From positions 1 to 19,279 of the forward strand of contig WFVN01000093.1 of assembly GCA_015491615.1 (NCBI GenBank): 19,279 bases of DNA, given 5' to 3'. Below, piece by piece: positions 6,032 to 14,601 of this stretch (position 1 is the stretch's first letter; each line of letters begins with the position of its first letter). The notes under the pieces were generated by a model that did not search any database, was not told the DNA's origin, and saw nothing but the letters and a program-made list of their open reading frames with translations. Origin of the DNA: Gammaproteobacteria bacterium (GTDB lineage Bacteria > Pseudomonadota > Gammaproteobacteria > S012-40). The translations under genes were made by a program, and so were the position numbers.

Positions 6032-7972
6032 GATGACGGCGACACCGATGATGATGGAAAAGGCGTAGTGGTAGAGGTAACCGGTCTGCAGGTGACGCAG
6101 GCGCGCAGCAGAGGCCGCCACCAGTTTGGCCGTTCCGTTGACCAGAACTCCGTCGATGATCTTCAGATCGGTGACCTTCCACAGGAAAGTACCCAGCTTG
6201 CGACTGCCGTCGGCGAAGACGACCTCATTGAAATCGTCGAACCCATATTTCCGGTCCAAGAGCCGGTACAACCAAGCGAAACGTTCCTTGGTTGCCGCGG
6301 CGATCTGCGGGCGCTGCATGTAGATGTACCAGGCCGCGAACAGACCGGCGATGGCGAGCCAGAACGCCGGTCCCAAGAGGCCGTGCAAGAGGAAGCCCAT
6401 CATGCCATGGATTCCTTCGCCCATCGCCGCCAGTACGTCGTGCTCGGGCGCGACGAAGATGACCCCCCTGAAGAATTCACCGAACAACAACGGCTCAAAG
6501 GTGACGGCCCCGATGAACACCGACGGAATGGCGAGAAGGATCAAGGGCACGGTGATCACCGGTGGGCTCTCGCGCAGATGTTCGGCGGTGTGAGCATCGA
6601 AACGAGGTTTGCCGTGGAAAACGATGAAAAACAGGCGGAAACTGTAGAAGGCGGTGACGAACACACCGGCGAGGACCAGGAGATAAGCGAAACCGGCCCC
6701 GGGGATGCTGGAGAGGCGCACCGCCTCGATGATGGAGTCCTTGGAGAAGAAACCCGAGAGGCCGGGGAAACCGATGAGAGCGAGAGTACCGATGAGGAAG
6801 GTCCAGTAGGTGATGGGCATGTATTTCTTCAGACCGCCCATCCTGCGAATGTCCTGCTCGTGGTGCATGGCGACGATGACCGAGCCGGCGGCGAGGAACA
6901 GGAGGGCCTTGAAAAAGGCATGGGTCATCAAATGGAAGATACCGGCGGCGTAGGCCGAAGCACCCAAGGCGACGGTCATGTACCCGAGCTGGGACAAGGT
7001 CGAGTAAGCCACCACGCGTTTGATGTCGTTCTGGATGATGCCCAGCAGCCCCATGAAGAAGGCGGTGACGGCACCGATGATCATGACCACCGACAAAGCC
7101 ACCTCCGAAAGTTCGTACAGGGGCGACATGCGCGCCACCATGAAGATACCGGCGGTAACCATGGTGGCGGCGTGGATGAGGGCGGAGATGGGAGTGGGAC
7201 CTTCCATGGAATCGGGCAACCACACGTGTAGGGGCACCTGCGCCGACTTACCCATGGCACCGATGAACAGGAGGATACAGATGACCGTCATCAGGGACCA
7301 CTCCGTACCACCGCTGATGTTGATGGTCATGTCCTTGAGCAGGGGCGCGGCGGCGAAGACGTCGGCGTAGTCCAGGCTGTTGAAGTAGTGCAGCACCAGA
7401 GCGATGCCCAGGAGAAAACCGAAATCGCCCACACGGTTGACGAGGAAGGCCTTGAGATTGGCGTAGATGGCCGACTCGCGCTTGAACCAGAAACCGATCA
7501 ACAGATAGGACACCAGGCCCACCGCCTCCCAGCCGAAGAAGAGCTGCAGGAAATTGTTGGACATCACCAACATCAGCATGGAGAAGGTGAACAAGGAGAT
7601 GTAGCAGAAGAAGCGCTGATAGCCCGGGTCGTCACGCATGTAACCGATGGTGTAGATGTGTACCATCAGGGAGACGAAGGTCACCACCACCATCATCAAG
7701 GCGGTCAGGCGGTCTACCAGGAACCCCACCTCGAACTTGAAGGAATCGCTCACCGCCCAGGTGTAGATCCCTTCGTTGAAGGTGGGCCAGGCGCCGCTGA
7801 AGACCTGCAAGGCGGCATAGGCGGAGCAGGCGAAAGCGACGGCGACGCCGGTGATGGTGACCCAATGGGCACCGGCGCGACCGATCTTCCGCCCGAACAA
7901 ACCGGCGATCACCGAGCCGATCAGCGGTGCGAGGACGATGGCCAGGTAGAGACTTTTCATCGTTGTTGTCAT
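6011..7972 (-). CDS. nuoL: NADH-quinone oxidoreductase subunit L
   Basis: NuoL is the distal antiporter-like subunit of complex I. Its long lateral helix runs along the membrane arm. The protein has 653 residues, somewhat longer than E. coli NuoL. E149 in LFFGWEAVGLVSYLL and K242 in MGKSAQVPLHVWLPDSMEG are the conserved proton-path residues. SALIHAATMVTAG and THAFFKALLFLAAGSV follow, and the C-terminal third contains the hydrophobic segments expected of the lateral helix and final transmembrane helix. The start ATG at 7972 overlaps the nuoK stop in an ATGA arrangement, which implies translational coupling. A second in-frame ATG at 7960 is possible: AAGGG lies directly next to the first ATG, which is too close, and 12 bases before the second. 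Confidence 0.97.
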   Translation of the reverse strand: MTTTMKSLYLAIVLAPLIGSVIAGLFGRKIGRAGAHWVTITGVAVAFACSAYAALQVFSGAWPTFNEGIYTWAVSDSFKFEVGFLVDRLTALMMVVVTFVSLMVHIYTIGYMRDDPGYQRFFCYISLFTFSMLMLVMSNNFLQLFFGWEAVGLVSYLLIGFWFKRESAIYANLKAFLVNRVGDFGFLLGIALVLHYFNSLDYADVFAAAPLLKDMTINISGGTEWSLMTVICILLFIGAMGKSAQVPLHVWLPDSMEGPTPISALIHAATMVTAGIFMVARMSPLYELSEVALSVVMIIGAVTAFFMGLLGIIQNDIKRVVAYSTLSQLGYMTVALGASAYAAGIFHLMTHAFFKALLFLAAGSVIVAMHHEQDIRRMGGLKKYMPITYWTFLIGTLALIGFPGLSGFFSKDSIIEAVRLSSIPGAGFAYLLVLAGVFVTAFYSFRLFFIVFHGKPRFDAHTAEHLRESPPVITVPLILLAIPSVFIGAVTFEPLLFGEFFRGVIFVAPEHDVLAAMGEGIHGMMGFLLHGLLGPAFWLAIAGLFAAWYIYMQRPQIAAATKERFAWLYRLLDRKYGFDDFNEVVFADGSRKLGTFLWKVTDLKIIDGVLVNGTAKLVAASAARLRHLQTGYLYHYAFSIIIGVAVILTLALI

Positions 7973-8274
7973 CCCTTGAGCGAATCGATGTCGGCGACGT
8001 TGATGGTGCGTTTGTTACGGAACAAGACCACCAGGATGGCCAGCCCGATGGATGCCTCCGCGGCCGCCACGGTGAGGATGAAAAAGACGAAGATCTGTCC
8101 CTGTACGTCACCGAGGAAGTGGGAGAAGGCGATGAAGTTCATGTTCACCGCCAGCAGCATGAGCTCGATGGCCATGAGCAGAATGATGATGTTCTTCCGA
8201 TTGAGGAAGATCCCGGCGATGCTGATGCAGAACAGGATCGCGCCCAGGATGAGGAAATGGGAGAGTGTCAGCAT
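7969..8274 (-). CDS. nuoK: NADH-quinone oxidoreductase subunit K
   Basis: NuoK is a three-helix inner-membrane subunit next to the E-channel of complex I. The protein has 101 residues, the standard length. The two conserved membrane glutamates are visible: E37 in LMAIELMLLAVNMNF and E73 in TVAAAEASIGLAILV. Start is ATG at 8274, eight bases after the nuoJ stop, with only a weak GAGCG ribosome site. The gene ends in a four-base overlap with the start of nuoL. Confidence 0.97.
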   Translation of the reverse strand: MLTLSHFLILGAILFCISIAGIFLNRKNIIILLMAIELMLLAVNMNFIAFSHFLGDVQGQIFVFFILTVAAAEASIGLAILVVLFRNKRTINVADIDSLKG

Positions 8275-8282
8275 GATCGCGC

Positions 8283-8891
8283 TCAGCCTTCCGTCTTGTC
8301 GGTTTTGGGGTCCACCAGCTTGACCCGCCCCTTGCGGGTGATCACCACCTGGTCCTCCGGGCGCACGTACTTGGACATCCGCTTGGGACGCAGGGTGAGG
8401 GCGATGGCGGCGATGATGGCCACCAAGAGGATCACCGCGGCCAACTCGAAGCCGAGAAAGTGTTCGGTGTAGAGGCGCGACCCCAGCTCGGCGGTATTGC
8501 TGTAGTCCTCGGGGTGATGCCCAGGATTGGGGAAGCGTTCGGGCCCGAAGTAATCGCGGGTATACACGTAGGCCAGTTCCGCCAACACCACCAGGCCGAT
8601 GAGCAGCCCCGCGGGCAGGTAGCGGGCGAAGCCTTCACGCAGCGGGCTGAGATTGATGTCCAGCATCATCACCACGAAGAGGAACAGCACCATTACCGCG
8701 CCCACGTAAACCAGCACCAGGGTGATGGCGAGGAATTCGGCGTCGAGCAACAACCAGACGCCGGCGCTGGAAAAGAAGGCCAGCACCAAATAGAGGGCGG
8801 CGTGCACCGGTTTCTTGATGAACACCACCATGGTGGCGGCGAACACCAGGATGGCGGAGAAAAAGTAGAAAACCAGTTCTTCGAAGGTCAT
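8283..8891 (-). CDS. nuoJ: NADH-quinone oxidoreductase subunit J
   Basis: NuoJ is a five-helix membrane subunit of complex I whose third helix takes part in conformational coupling near the quinone site. The protein has 202 residues. The conserved third-helix region, EFLAITLVLVYVGAVMVL, is present at about 52-69, and the FIKKPVHAALYLVL segment precedes it. The C-terminus is a charged cytoplasmic tail of about 35 residues (RPKRMSKYVRPEDQVV onward). Start is ATG at 8891, 11 bases after nuoI, without a strong Shine-Dalgarno sequence, so it is probably translated by coupling within the operon. Confidence 0.97.
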   Translation of the reverse strand: MTFEELVFYFFSAILVFAATMVVFIKKPVHAALYLVLAFFSSAGVWLLLDAEFLAITLVLVYVGAVMVLFLFVVMMLDINLSPLREGFARYLPAGLLIGLVVLAELAYVYTRDYFGPERFPNPGHHPEDYSNTAELGSRLYTEHFLGFELAAVILLVAIIAAIALTLRPKRMSKYVRPEDQVVITRKGRVKLVDPKTDKTEG

Positions 8892-8902
8892 GGGGGTGTC
8901 CG

Positions 8903-9394
8903 TCAGCGGTATTTGGCGTCCAATTGGCGATTGCGGGCGATGCGGTCCTCGTACTTATCACCGATGGCCAGCAATTTCTGCTTGTCCATGATTTGTTCGC
9001 CGCGACGCTCGAAGTGGTACTCGAAGATGTCCGTCTCGACGATGGAATCCACTGGACAGGACTCCTCGCAGAAACCGCAAAAGATGCACTTGAACAGGTC
9101 GATCTCGTAGCGGGTGGTGCGGCGCGTGCCATCGCCCTCGCGGGGACCGGCCTCAATGGTGATGGCCAAGGCCGGACAGACCGCTTCGCACAGCTTGCAG
9201 GCGATGCAACGTTCCTCGCCGTTGGGGTACCGGCGCAGGGCATGCAGGCCGCGGAAGCGCGGCGACAGGGGTGTTTTTTCGTCCGGGTATTGGACGGTGA
9301 TCTTCTTGGCGAACAGGTACTTGCCGGTGAGGCGCAAGCCCTGGATCAGCTCCCACAAGAGCAGGCTTTTGAAATAACGGACGACTTTGTTCAT
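8903..9394 (-). CDS. nuoI: NADH-quinone oxidoreductase subunit I
   Basis: NuoI carries clusters N6a and N6b, which pass electrons from the peripheral arm to N2 in NuoB. The 163-residue protein has two classical 4Fe-4S ferredoxin motifs: CIACKLCEAVCP with C63, C66, C69 and C73, and CIFCGFCEESCP with C103, C106, C109 and C113. By family precedent each cluster takes three cysteines from one motif and the fourth from the other. The N-terminal helical region (about 1-30) contacts the membrane arm. Start is ATG at 9394, preceded by a strong GGAGG with an eight-base spacing, the best ribosome site in the operon, after a 22-base gap from nuoH. Confidence 0.98.
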   Translation of the reverse strand: MNKVVRYFKSLLLWELIQGLRLTGKYLFAKKITVQYPDEKTPLSPRFRGLHALRRYPNGEERCIACKLCEAVCPALAITIEAGPREGDGTRRTTRYEIDLFKCIFCGFCEESCPVDSIVETDIFEYHFERRGEQIMDKQKLLAIGDKYEDRIARNRQLDAKYR

Positions 9395-9416
9395 TGCTCT
9401 TTCCTCCGGTCCCGCG

Positions 9417-10475
9417 TCAGTCGAACCACGGGCCGATGCCCGCGACCACCGCCGCGCCCACCACCAGCAACCAGACGATGGTGATGGGGATGAAGACCTT
9501 CCAACCCAAACGCATGATCTGGTCGTAGCGGTACCGGGGGAAGGTGGCCCGGAACCACAGGTAGAGGAACAGGAAGAAGCCGGCCTTCAACAACAACCAG
9601 ACGATACCGGGCACCGGCTCGAACAGCTCACCCAGCACCGGGATGCCCTCGAAGGGGGACAGCCAACCGCCCAGGAACATGATGGCGGTAAGGATCGATA
9701 TCAGGATCATGTTGGCGTATTCGGCGAGGAAGAAGACCGAGAAGGTCATGGCCGAATACTCCACGTGGAAACCGGCGACGATTTCCGACTCCCCCTCGGC
9801 GACGTCGAAGGGGGCGCGGTTGGTTTCCGCCACGCCGGAAATGAAGTAGATGAGGAACAGCGGCAACAACGGCAACCAATACCAGTGGAAAATGCTGCCC
9901 TGCTGGCCCTCGACGATGGTGGTCAGATTGAGGCTGCCGGCGGCGAGGATGACACCCACCAGGGCGAACCCCATGGCGATCTCGTAAGAGATGATCTGGG
10001 CGGCGGAACGCAGGGCGCCGAGGAGGGCGTACTTGGAGTTGGAGGCCCAGCCGGCGATGATCACCCCGTACACGCCCACGGAGGTGATGGCGAGGATGTA
10101 AAGCAGGCCGGCATCTATGTTGCTGAGCACCAGGCCATCGTCGAAGGGCACCACCGCCCAGGCGGCGATGGAGGGTGCGAAGGTGAGCACCGGAGCGATG
10201 ATGAACAGGAACTTGTTGGCGTTGGTGGGAACGATGGTTTCTTTGAACAGGAGTTTCACCCCGTCGGCGATGGGCTGCAGCCAGCCGCGTGGCCCCACCC
10301 GGTTGGGCCCCACGCGTACCTGGATGTAGCCGATGACCTTGCGCTCGGCGAAGGTGAGGTAGGCGACAGCGATCATGATGGGCAGGACGATGGCGAGGAT
10401 CTTGGCCACGGTCCACACCACGTAGCCCAGAGGTTCGGGCAGCCCCCGCAGCAGTTCTTGAATTCCGTCAAGCAT
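9417..10475 (-). CDS. nuoH: NADH-quinone oxidoreductase subunit H
   Basis: NuoH is the membrane subunit that anchors the peripheral arm and forms much of the quinone cavity of complex I. The protein has 352 residues with about eight transmembrane helices. The family signatures are clear: FAERKVIGYIQVRVGPNRVG at 42-61, continuing to WLQPIADGVKLLFKE, and PFDVAEGESEIVAGFHVEYS at 222-241, the acidic loop that lines the quinone entry path. Start is ATG at 10475, 18 bases after the nuoG stop, with a modest GGAAAA ribosome site. No anomaly is seen. Confidence 0.98.
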   Translation of the reverse strand: MLDGIQELLRGLPEPLGYVVWTVAKILAIVLPIMIAVAYLTFAERKVIGYIQVRVGPNRVGPRGWLQPIADGVKLLFKETIVPTNANKFLFIIAPVLTFAPSIAAWAVVPFDDGLVLSNIDAGLLYILAITSVGVYGVIIAGWASNSKYALLGALRSAAQIISYEIAMGFALVGVILAAGSLNLTTIVEGQQGSIFHWYWLPLLPLFLIYFISGVAETNRAPFDVAEGESEIVAGFHVEYSAMTFSVFFLAEYANMILISILTAIMFLGGWLSPFEGIPVLGELFEPVPGIVWLLLKAGFFLFLYLWFRATFPRYRYDQIMRLGWKVFIPITIVWLLVVGAAVVAGIGPWFD

Positions 10476-10493
10476 GGATTTTCCGCTCGTTGT

Positions 10494-12806
10494 TCATCTA
10501 TTTTTCTGCACGTCCACGGGGCCGTAGGCGGCGCCGAGCCGTTCCGAACCCGCCGGCCCGGCGGGACAGAACACCGCCCCGGCGGGAACGGTGCCATCGA
10601 TCCGGAGATCGGCCTCCACCGTCACCTCGCCCTGCGTCACCAAGACCCGGTCACCGACGGCCAAGCCCAGCTCGCCGGCGGTCTGCGGCGCCACGGCGAC
10701 GAAGAACGGATCCAGCGCCTGGAGCGGGGCGCTGCGGCGCGTGAGGGCGTCCAGCCCGTAGAGGCTCAAGTCACCGATGCGCTCCAGAGCGGTCTCCGCG
10801 GGAGCCTGGGGCGATAGGGCCCTGGCCATGGGAGTCACCGTGCCCATGGCGGCCTGGGCGTCACGGGTCACTTCGTCGAGTTCCAGATAATCGAAGGCGC
10901 CCGCATCTCGTCCGGCGCCCAGCACGCGCAGGACCTTCCAGCCCGGACGTGCCTCCCCCAGGGGGCGGGCGGCGGCGCGGCTGGCTTGCACGCGACCGTC
11001 CAGATTGGTGAAGGTGCCGGCGTATTCGTACGGCGCGGCGATGGGCAGGAGGACCTGGGCGGTCTCCAGCAACAACGGGCTGCGGTAGGCGGTGAAGGCG
11101 ACCACGGCGGAGGCGGACTTCAAGGCGCGTGCGGTGGCCTGCGGATCGTAGCTGTCCGCTTCGGGTTCCACGCCGTAGAGGAGGAAGGTGCTCACCGGGG
11201 AACCATCGGCCAGCATCTCCTGGGCCCCGAGCCCCCCTTCCCCAGGACCGACTCCGAGGGCCGAGGCGCCGAAAGGGTTGGCCCCGTCGGGCAGGACCGC
11301 AAGGCGCGCGCCCGTGTGTTCGGCGATGAATCGGAGCAACCCCAGGGACTCGTCGCTCACCGGGCCACGCAACAGTTGTTGGCCGGCGAGGATGACGGCG
11401 GGAGTCTTGTCGAGGAGCAGGCGTGCGATGGCCTGGTGTTCCGCCGCCGGATCGTCCACCCCCTTGAGGAAATCGGCACCAGGCACCCGCTTCGCCGTGG
11501 CCACCGCTTTGGCGACGCGGGCCAGGTGCCAAGCCATGCGGGATGGCCGGTCGGTCATGCGGGTGGAGAGCCCGAAACGGTATTCGTAGGCACGATGACC
11601 GAGGGCGGCGATGTCCGCTCCGTTGAGCCAGGCCTTGCGCACCCGGTGGGCGACCATGGGTTGGTCGTGGTGGAGTTCGGCCCCCACCAGGAATAGGGCC
11701 TGGGAGTTCTCCAGACTGGCCAGGCCGCCCTCACCCAGGGTGTGGGCCCCATCGTCGGCGGGGCCTTGGGTGTGGGCCCGACGCAGGCGATAGTCCAGGT
11801 TGGGTGAGCCGAGGCTGTCCAGCAGGCGCTTGAACAGGAACAGCTCCTCGTTGCTGGCGGAGGGGCTGATGAGGCCGCCGATCTCGCTCCCCGCCGAGGG
11901 CCTGTTCAGCAGCTCCTGGACGGCCTGCAGGGCGGTCTCCCAGTCACATTCGTGCCACTCTCCCTGCTGCTTGATCATGGGGCTGGCGAGACGGTCTTCG
12001 TGGTACAACCCCTCGTAGGAAAAGCGGTCGCGGTCGGCGATCCAAGTCTCGTTGACTCCCTCGTTCTCGCGCGGCACCACCCGCATCACCCGATGGCGCA
12101 GGGTATGCACCTCCAGGTTGCTGCCCACGCAGTCGTGGTGGCTGACGGCATGGTGGGAGCGCATCTCCCAGGGGCGCGCCTGATAACGGTAGGGCTTGGA
12201 GGTGAGGGCACCCACCGGACACAGGTCGATGACGTTGCCCGAGAGCTCGTTGTTCAGGTGTTTTTCGACGAAGGTGCCGATGCGCATGTGCTCACCGCGC
12301 CCGGTGGCCCCCAGCTCCTTGAGGCCCGCCACTTCCTCGCCAAAACGCACGCAGCGCGTGCAGTGGATGCAACGGGTCATTTCCGTCTCGATGAGGGGAC
12401 CGATGTCCTCCTTGGGTACCGCGCGCTTGGCCTCGGCGTAGCGGGACACGTCCTGGCCGTAGCCCATGGCGATGTCCTGCAGCTCGCACTCGCCGCCCTG
12501 GTCGCAGATGGGGCAGTCGAGGGGGTGGTTGATGAGGAGGAATTCCATCACCCCCTTCTGGGCGGTGAGAGCCATGGGGGACTTGGTGAAGACCTTCATC
12601 CCGTCGGTGACCGGGGTGGCACAGGCCGGCAGGGGCTTGCGCGCCTTTTCCACTTCCACCAGGCACATGCGGCAGTTGGCCGCGATGGACAGCTTCTTGT
12701 GGTAGCAGAAACGGGGGATGTAGATGCCCGCCTGGTCCGCCGCCTCGATGACCATGTCCCCTTCGCGGGCTTCGACCCGCTGTCCGTCGATCTCGATGGT
12801 GATCAT
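10494..12806 (-). CDS. nuoG: NADH-quinone oxidoreductase subunit G
   Basis: NuoG is the largest peripheral-arm subunit of complex I and carries several Fe-S clusters on a molybdopterin-oxidoreductase-like scaffold. The protein has 770 residues, shorter than E. coli NuoG. C34, C45, C48 and C62 form the [2Fe-2S] site N1b. H94, C98, C101 and C107 (NHPLDCPICDQGGEC) form the His-ligated N5. C146, C149, C152 and C196 (RCIHCTRC and LCPVGALTSKPY) form N4. The extra N7 cluster known from E. coli is missing: the matching position reads HHDCVGSN with one cysteine, C226. Residues after about 250 belong to the scaffold, which in this family no longer holds molybdenum. Start is ATG at 12806, nine bases after nuoF; AAGG seven bases upstream overlaps the nuoF stop. 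Confidence 0.97.
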   Translation of the reverse strand: MITIEIDGQRVEAREGDMVIEAADQAGIYIPRFCYHKKLSIAANCRMCLVEVEKARKPLPACATPVTDGMKVFTKSPMALTAQKGVMEFLLINHPLDCPICDQGGECELQDIAMGYGQDVSRYAEAKRAVPKEDIGPLIETEMTRCIHCTRCVRFGEEVAGLKELGATGRGEHMRIGTFVEKHLNNELSGNVIDLCPVGALTSKPYRYQARPWEMRSHHAVSHHDCVGSNLEVHTLRHRVMRVVPRENEGVNETWIADRDRFSYEGLYHEDRLASPMIKQQGEWHECDWETALQAVQELLNRPSAGSEIGGLISPSASNEELFLFKRLLDSLGSPNLDYRLRRAHTQGPADDGAHTLGEGGLASLENSQALFLVGAELHHDQPMVAHRVRKAWLNGADIAALGHRAYEYRFGLSTRMTDRPSRMAWHLARVAKAVATAKRVPGADFLKGVDDPAAEHQAIARLLLDKTPAVILAGQQLLRGPVSDESLGLLRFIAEHTGARLAVLPDGANPFGASALGVGPGEGGLGAQEMLADGSPVSTFLLYGVEPEADSYDPQATARALKSASAVVAFTAYRSPLLLETAQVLLPIAAPYEYAGTFTNLDGRVQASRAAARPLGEARPGWKVLRVLGAGRDAGAFDYLELDEVTRDAQAAMGTVTPMARALSPQAPAETALERIGDLSLYGLDALTRRSAPLQALDPFFVAVAPQTAGELGLAVGDRVLVTQGEVTVEADLRIDGTVPAGAVFCPAGPAGSERLGAAYGPVDVQKNR

Positions 12807-12815
12807 GACTGGGCC

Positions 12816-14078
12816 TTAGTTCATGCAGCGCTTGTGGGTGATGTGGTGCTCGAATTCGTCCCGGAAGTGTTTGATGAAGCTGGCCACCGGCATGGCCGCG
12901 GCATCGCCCAGGGCGCAGATGGTGTGCCCCTCAATGCGGCTGGCGACGGATTCGAGCAGTTCCAGGTCTTCGGGGCGGCCCTCGCCGTGTTCGATGCGGT
13001 GCACGACGCGCGCGAGCCAGCCGGTCCCCTCGCGGCATGGGGTGCACTGGCCGCAGGACTCCTCGTAATAGAAATGGGAGATACGGGCCAGGACCTTGAC
13101 CATGCAGGTCCCCTCCCCGATCACCATCACCGAACCCGCGCCCAGCATGGAGCCGGCCTTGGCGATGGAGTCGTAGTCCATGGTGACGTCCATCATCACG
13201 TCGCCGGGGACGACCGGGGTGGACGAGCCGCCGGGGATGACGGCCTTCAGCTTCATGCCGTCGAGCATGCCGCCGGCCATCTCCAGCAGGTCGCGGAAGG
13301 GCGTGCCCATGGGCACCTCGTAGTTGCCCGGACGCTTCACATGGCCGGAGACGGAGAAGATCTTGGTGCCGCCGTTGTTGGGCTTGCCCAACTCCAGGAA
13401 CCACTGCCCGCCGTTGCGGATGATGGAGGGCACGGAGGCCAGGGTCTCGGTGTTGTTGATGGTGGTGGGGCGGCCGTAGAGGCCGTAGCTGGCGGGAAAC
13501 GGCGGTTTGAAACGTGGCTGCCCCTTCTTGCCTTCGATGGACTCCAGCAGGGCCGTTTCCTCGCCGCAGATGTAGGCGCCCGCCCCCAGGTGCACCTCAA
13601 TGTCGAAATCGACGCCGCTGCCGAGGATGTTCTTGCCCAGCAAGCCGTGGGCGCGGGCCTCCTCGATGGCCGCCTGGAAGCGCTCGTAGGGCTCCCAGAA
13701 TTCACCGCGGATGTAGTTATACCCCTGGGTGGCGCCGATGGTGTAACCGGCGATGGCCATCCCCTCGATCACCGCGTGGGGGTTGTAGCGGAGGATGTCG
13801 CGGTCCTTGAAGGTGCCCGGCTCGCCTTCGTCGGAGTTGCAGACGATGTACTTCTGCCCGGGAGCGTTGCGCGGCATGAAGCTCCACTTGAGGCCGGTGG
13901 GAAAACCGGCGCCCCCGCGCCCACGCAGGGCGGAGATCTTCAGTTCGTTGATGATCTCCTCGGGCGGAGTCTTTTCCTTGAGGATCTTTTTCCACGCCTC
14001 GTAACCGCCGACCTTGAGGTAGTTCTCGAAGGTCCACGGCTGTTCGAATTGCAGCGTCCGATAACAAACTTCGTTCAT
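12816..14078 (-). CDS. nuoF: NADH-quinone oxidoreductase subunit F
   Basis: NuoF is the NADH-oxidising subunit of complex I and binds NADH, FMN and cluster N3. The protein has 420 residues. The NADH/FMN glycine-rich motif GRGGAGFPTG lies at 53-62, followed by CNSDEGEPGTFKDR. GAYICGEETALLES and GRPTTINNTET are also typical. N3 ligands are C342, C345 and C348 in ESCGQCTPCREGTGW, plus C388 in HTICALGDAAAMP. Start is ATG at 14078. AAGGG lies seven bases upstream in the 34-base gap after nuoE, the largest gap between cistrons of this operon. The stop is TAA. Confidence 0.98.
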   Translation of the reverse strand: MNEVCYRTLQFEQPWTFENYLKVGGYEAWKKILKEKTPPEEIINELKISALRGRGGAGFPTGLKWSFMPRNAPGQKYIVCNSDEGEPGTFKDRDILRYNPHAVIEGMAIAGYTIGATQGYNYIRGEFWEPYERFQAAIEEARAHGLLGKNILGSGVDFDIEVHLGAGAYICGEETALLESIEGKKGQPRFKPPFPASYGLYGRPTTINNTETLASVPSIIRNGGQWFLELGKPNNGGTKIFSVSGHVKRPGNYEVPMGTPFRDLLEMAGGMLDGMKLKAVIPGGSSTPVVPGDVMMDVTMDYDSIAKAGSMLGAGSVMVIGEGTCMVKVLARISHFYYEESCGQCTPCREGTGWLARVVHRIEHGEGRPEDLELLESVASRIEGHTICALGDAAAMPVASFIKHFRDEFEHHITHKRCMN

Positions 14079-14112
14079 CTAAGCGCCCTTGGCTGTTGAT
14101 CCGTGCGCCGAC

Positions 14113-14601
14113 TCAGTCCAGCGAGGCCAGCACCTGGTCGATCTTTTCCGGGGTCAGGTTCTCGTGGTAGTCCTTGTTCACCTGGAACATGGGCGCGCCA
14201 CCGCAGGCGCCCAGGCACTCCACCTCCTTGAGGGTGATCTTGCCGTCCGGCGTGGTCTCGCCGAGGCCGATGCCCAGGCGTTCGCGCAGATGGGCCACCA
14301 CCTGTTCCGAACCGCGGAGCATGCAACTGACGTTGGTGCAGACGCAGATCTTGTGGCGCCCCACCGGCTTGAGTTCGTACATGGAATAGAAGGTCGCCAC
14401 TTCGTACACGGAGATGGGCGGCATCCCCAGATAGTCGGCGATGGCGTCCATGATCTCGGTGGTCAGCCAGCCCTTTTCCTCCTGGGCGATGCGCAGGGCG
14501 GCCATCACCGCGGACTGGCGCTGATCGGCGGGATACTTGGCGATCCAACGGTCGATGTCGGCGACGGACTCGGGGCTGAGGATGTCCTGCAAGGTGCTCA
14601 T
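14113..14601 (-). CDS. nuoE: NADH-quinone oxidoreductase subunit E
   Basis: NuoE is the 24-kDa-type thioredoxin-fold subunit that carries [2Fe-2S] cluster N1a beside NuoF. The frame is open for 75 more codons upstream, but that part overlaps nuoD and has no family character. The ATG at 14601 gives 162 residues, the usual size, starting MSTLQDILSPE. The start shares its A with the nuoD stop codon (TAATG), an arrangement for termination-reinitiation coupling. N1a ligands are C88 and C93 in CTNVSCMLRG and C129 and C133 in ECLGACGGAPM. The helical N-terminal part contains EEKGWLTTE and PPISVYEVATFYSMY, both typical. Confidence 0.97.
   Translation of the reverse strand: MSTLQDILSPESVADIDRWIAKYPADQRQSAVMAALRIAQEEKGWLTTEIMDAIADYLGMPPISVYEVATFYSMYELKPVGRHKICVCTNVSCMLRGSEQVVAHLRERLGIGLGETTPDGKITLKEVECLGACGGAPMFQVNKDYHENLTPEKIDQVLASLD

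Noticed and set aside
11952..14099. 715-codon plus-strand open frame opposite nuoF and nuoG
   Set aside because: Same type of antisense shadow; nuoF and nuoG carry all expected cluster ligands on the minus strand.
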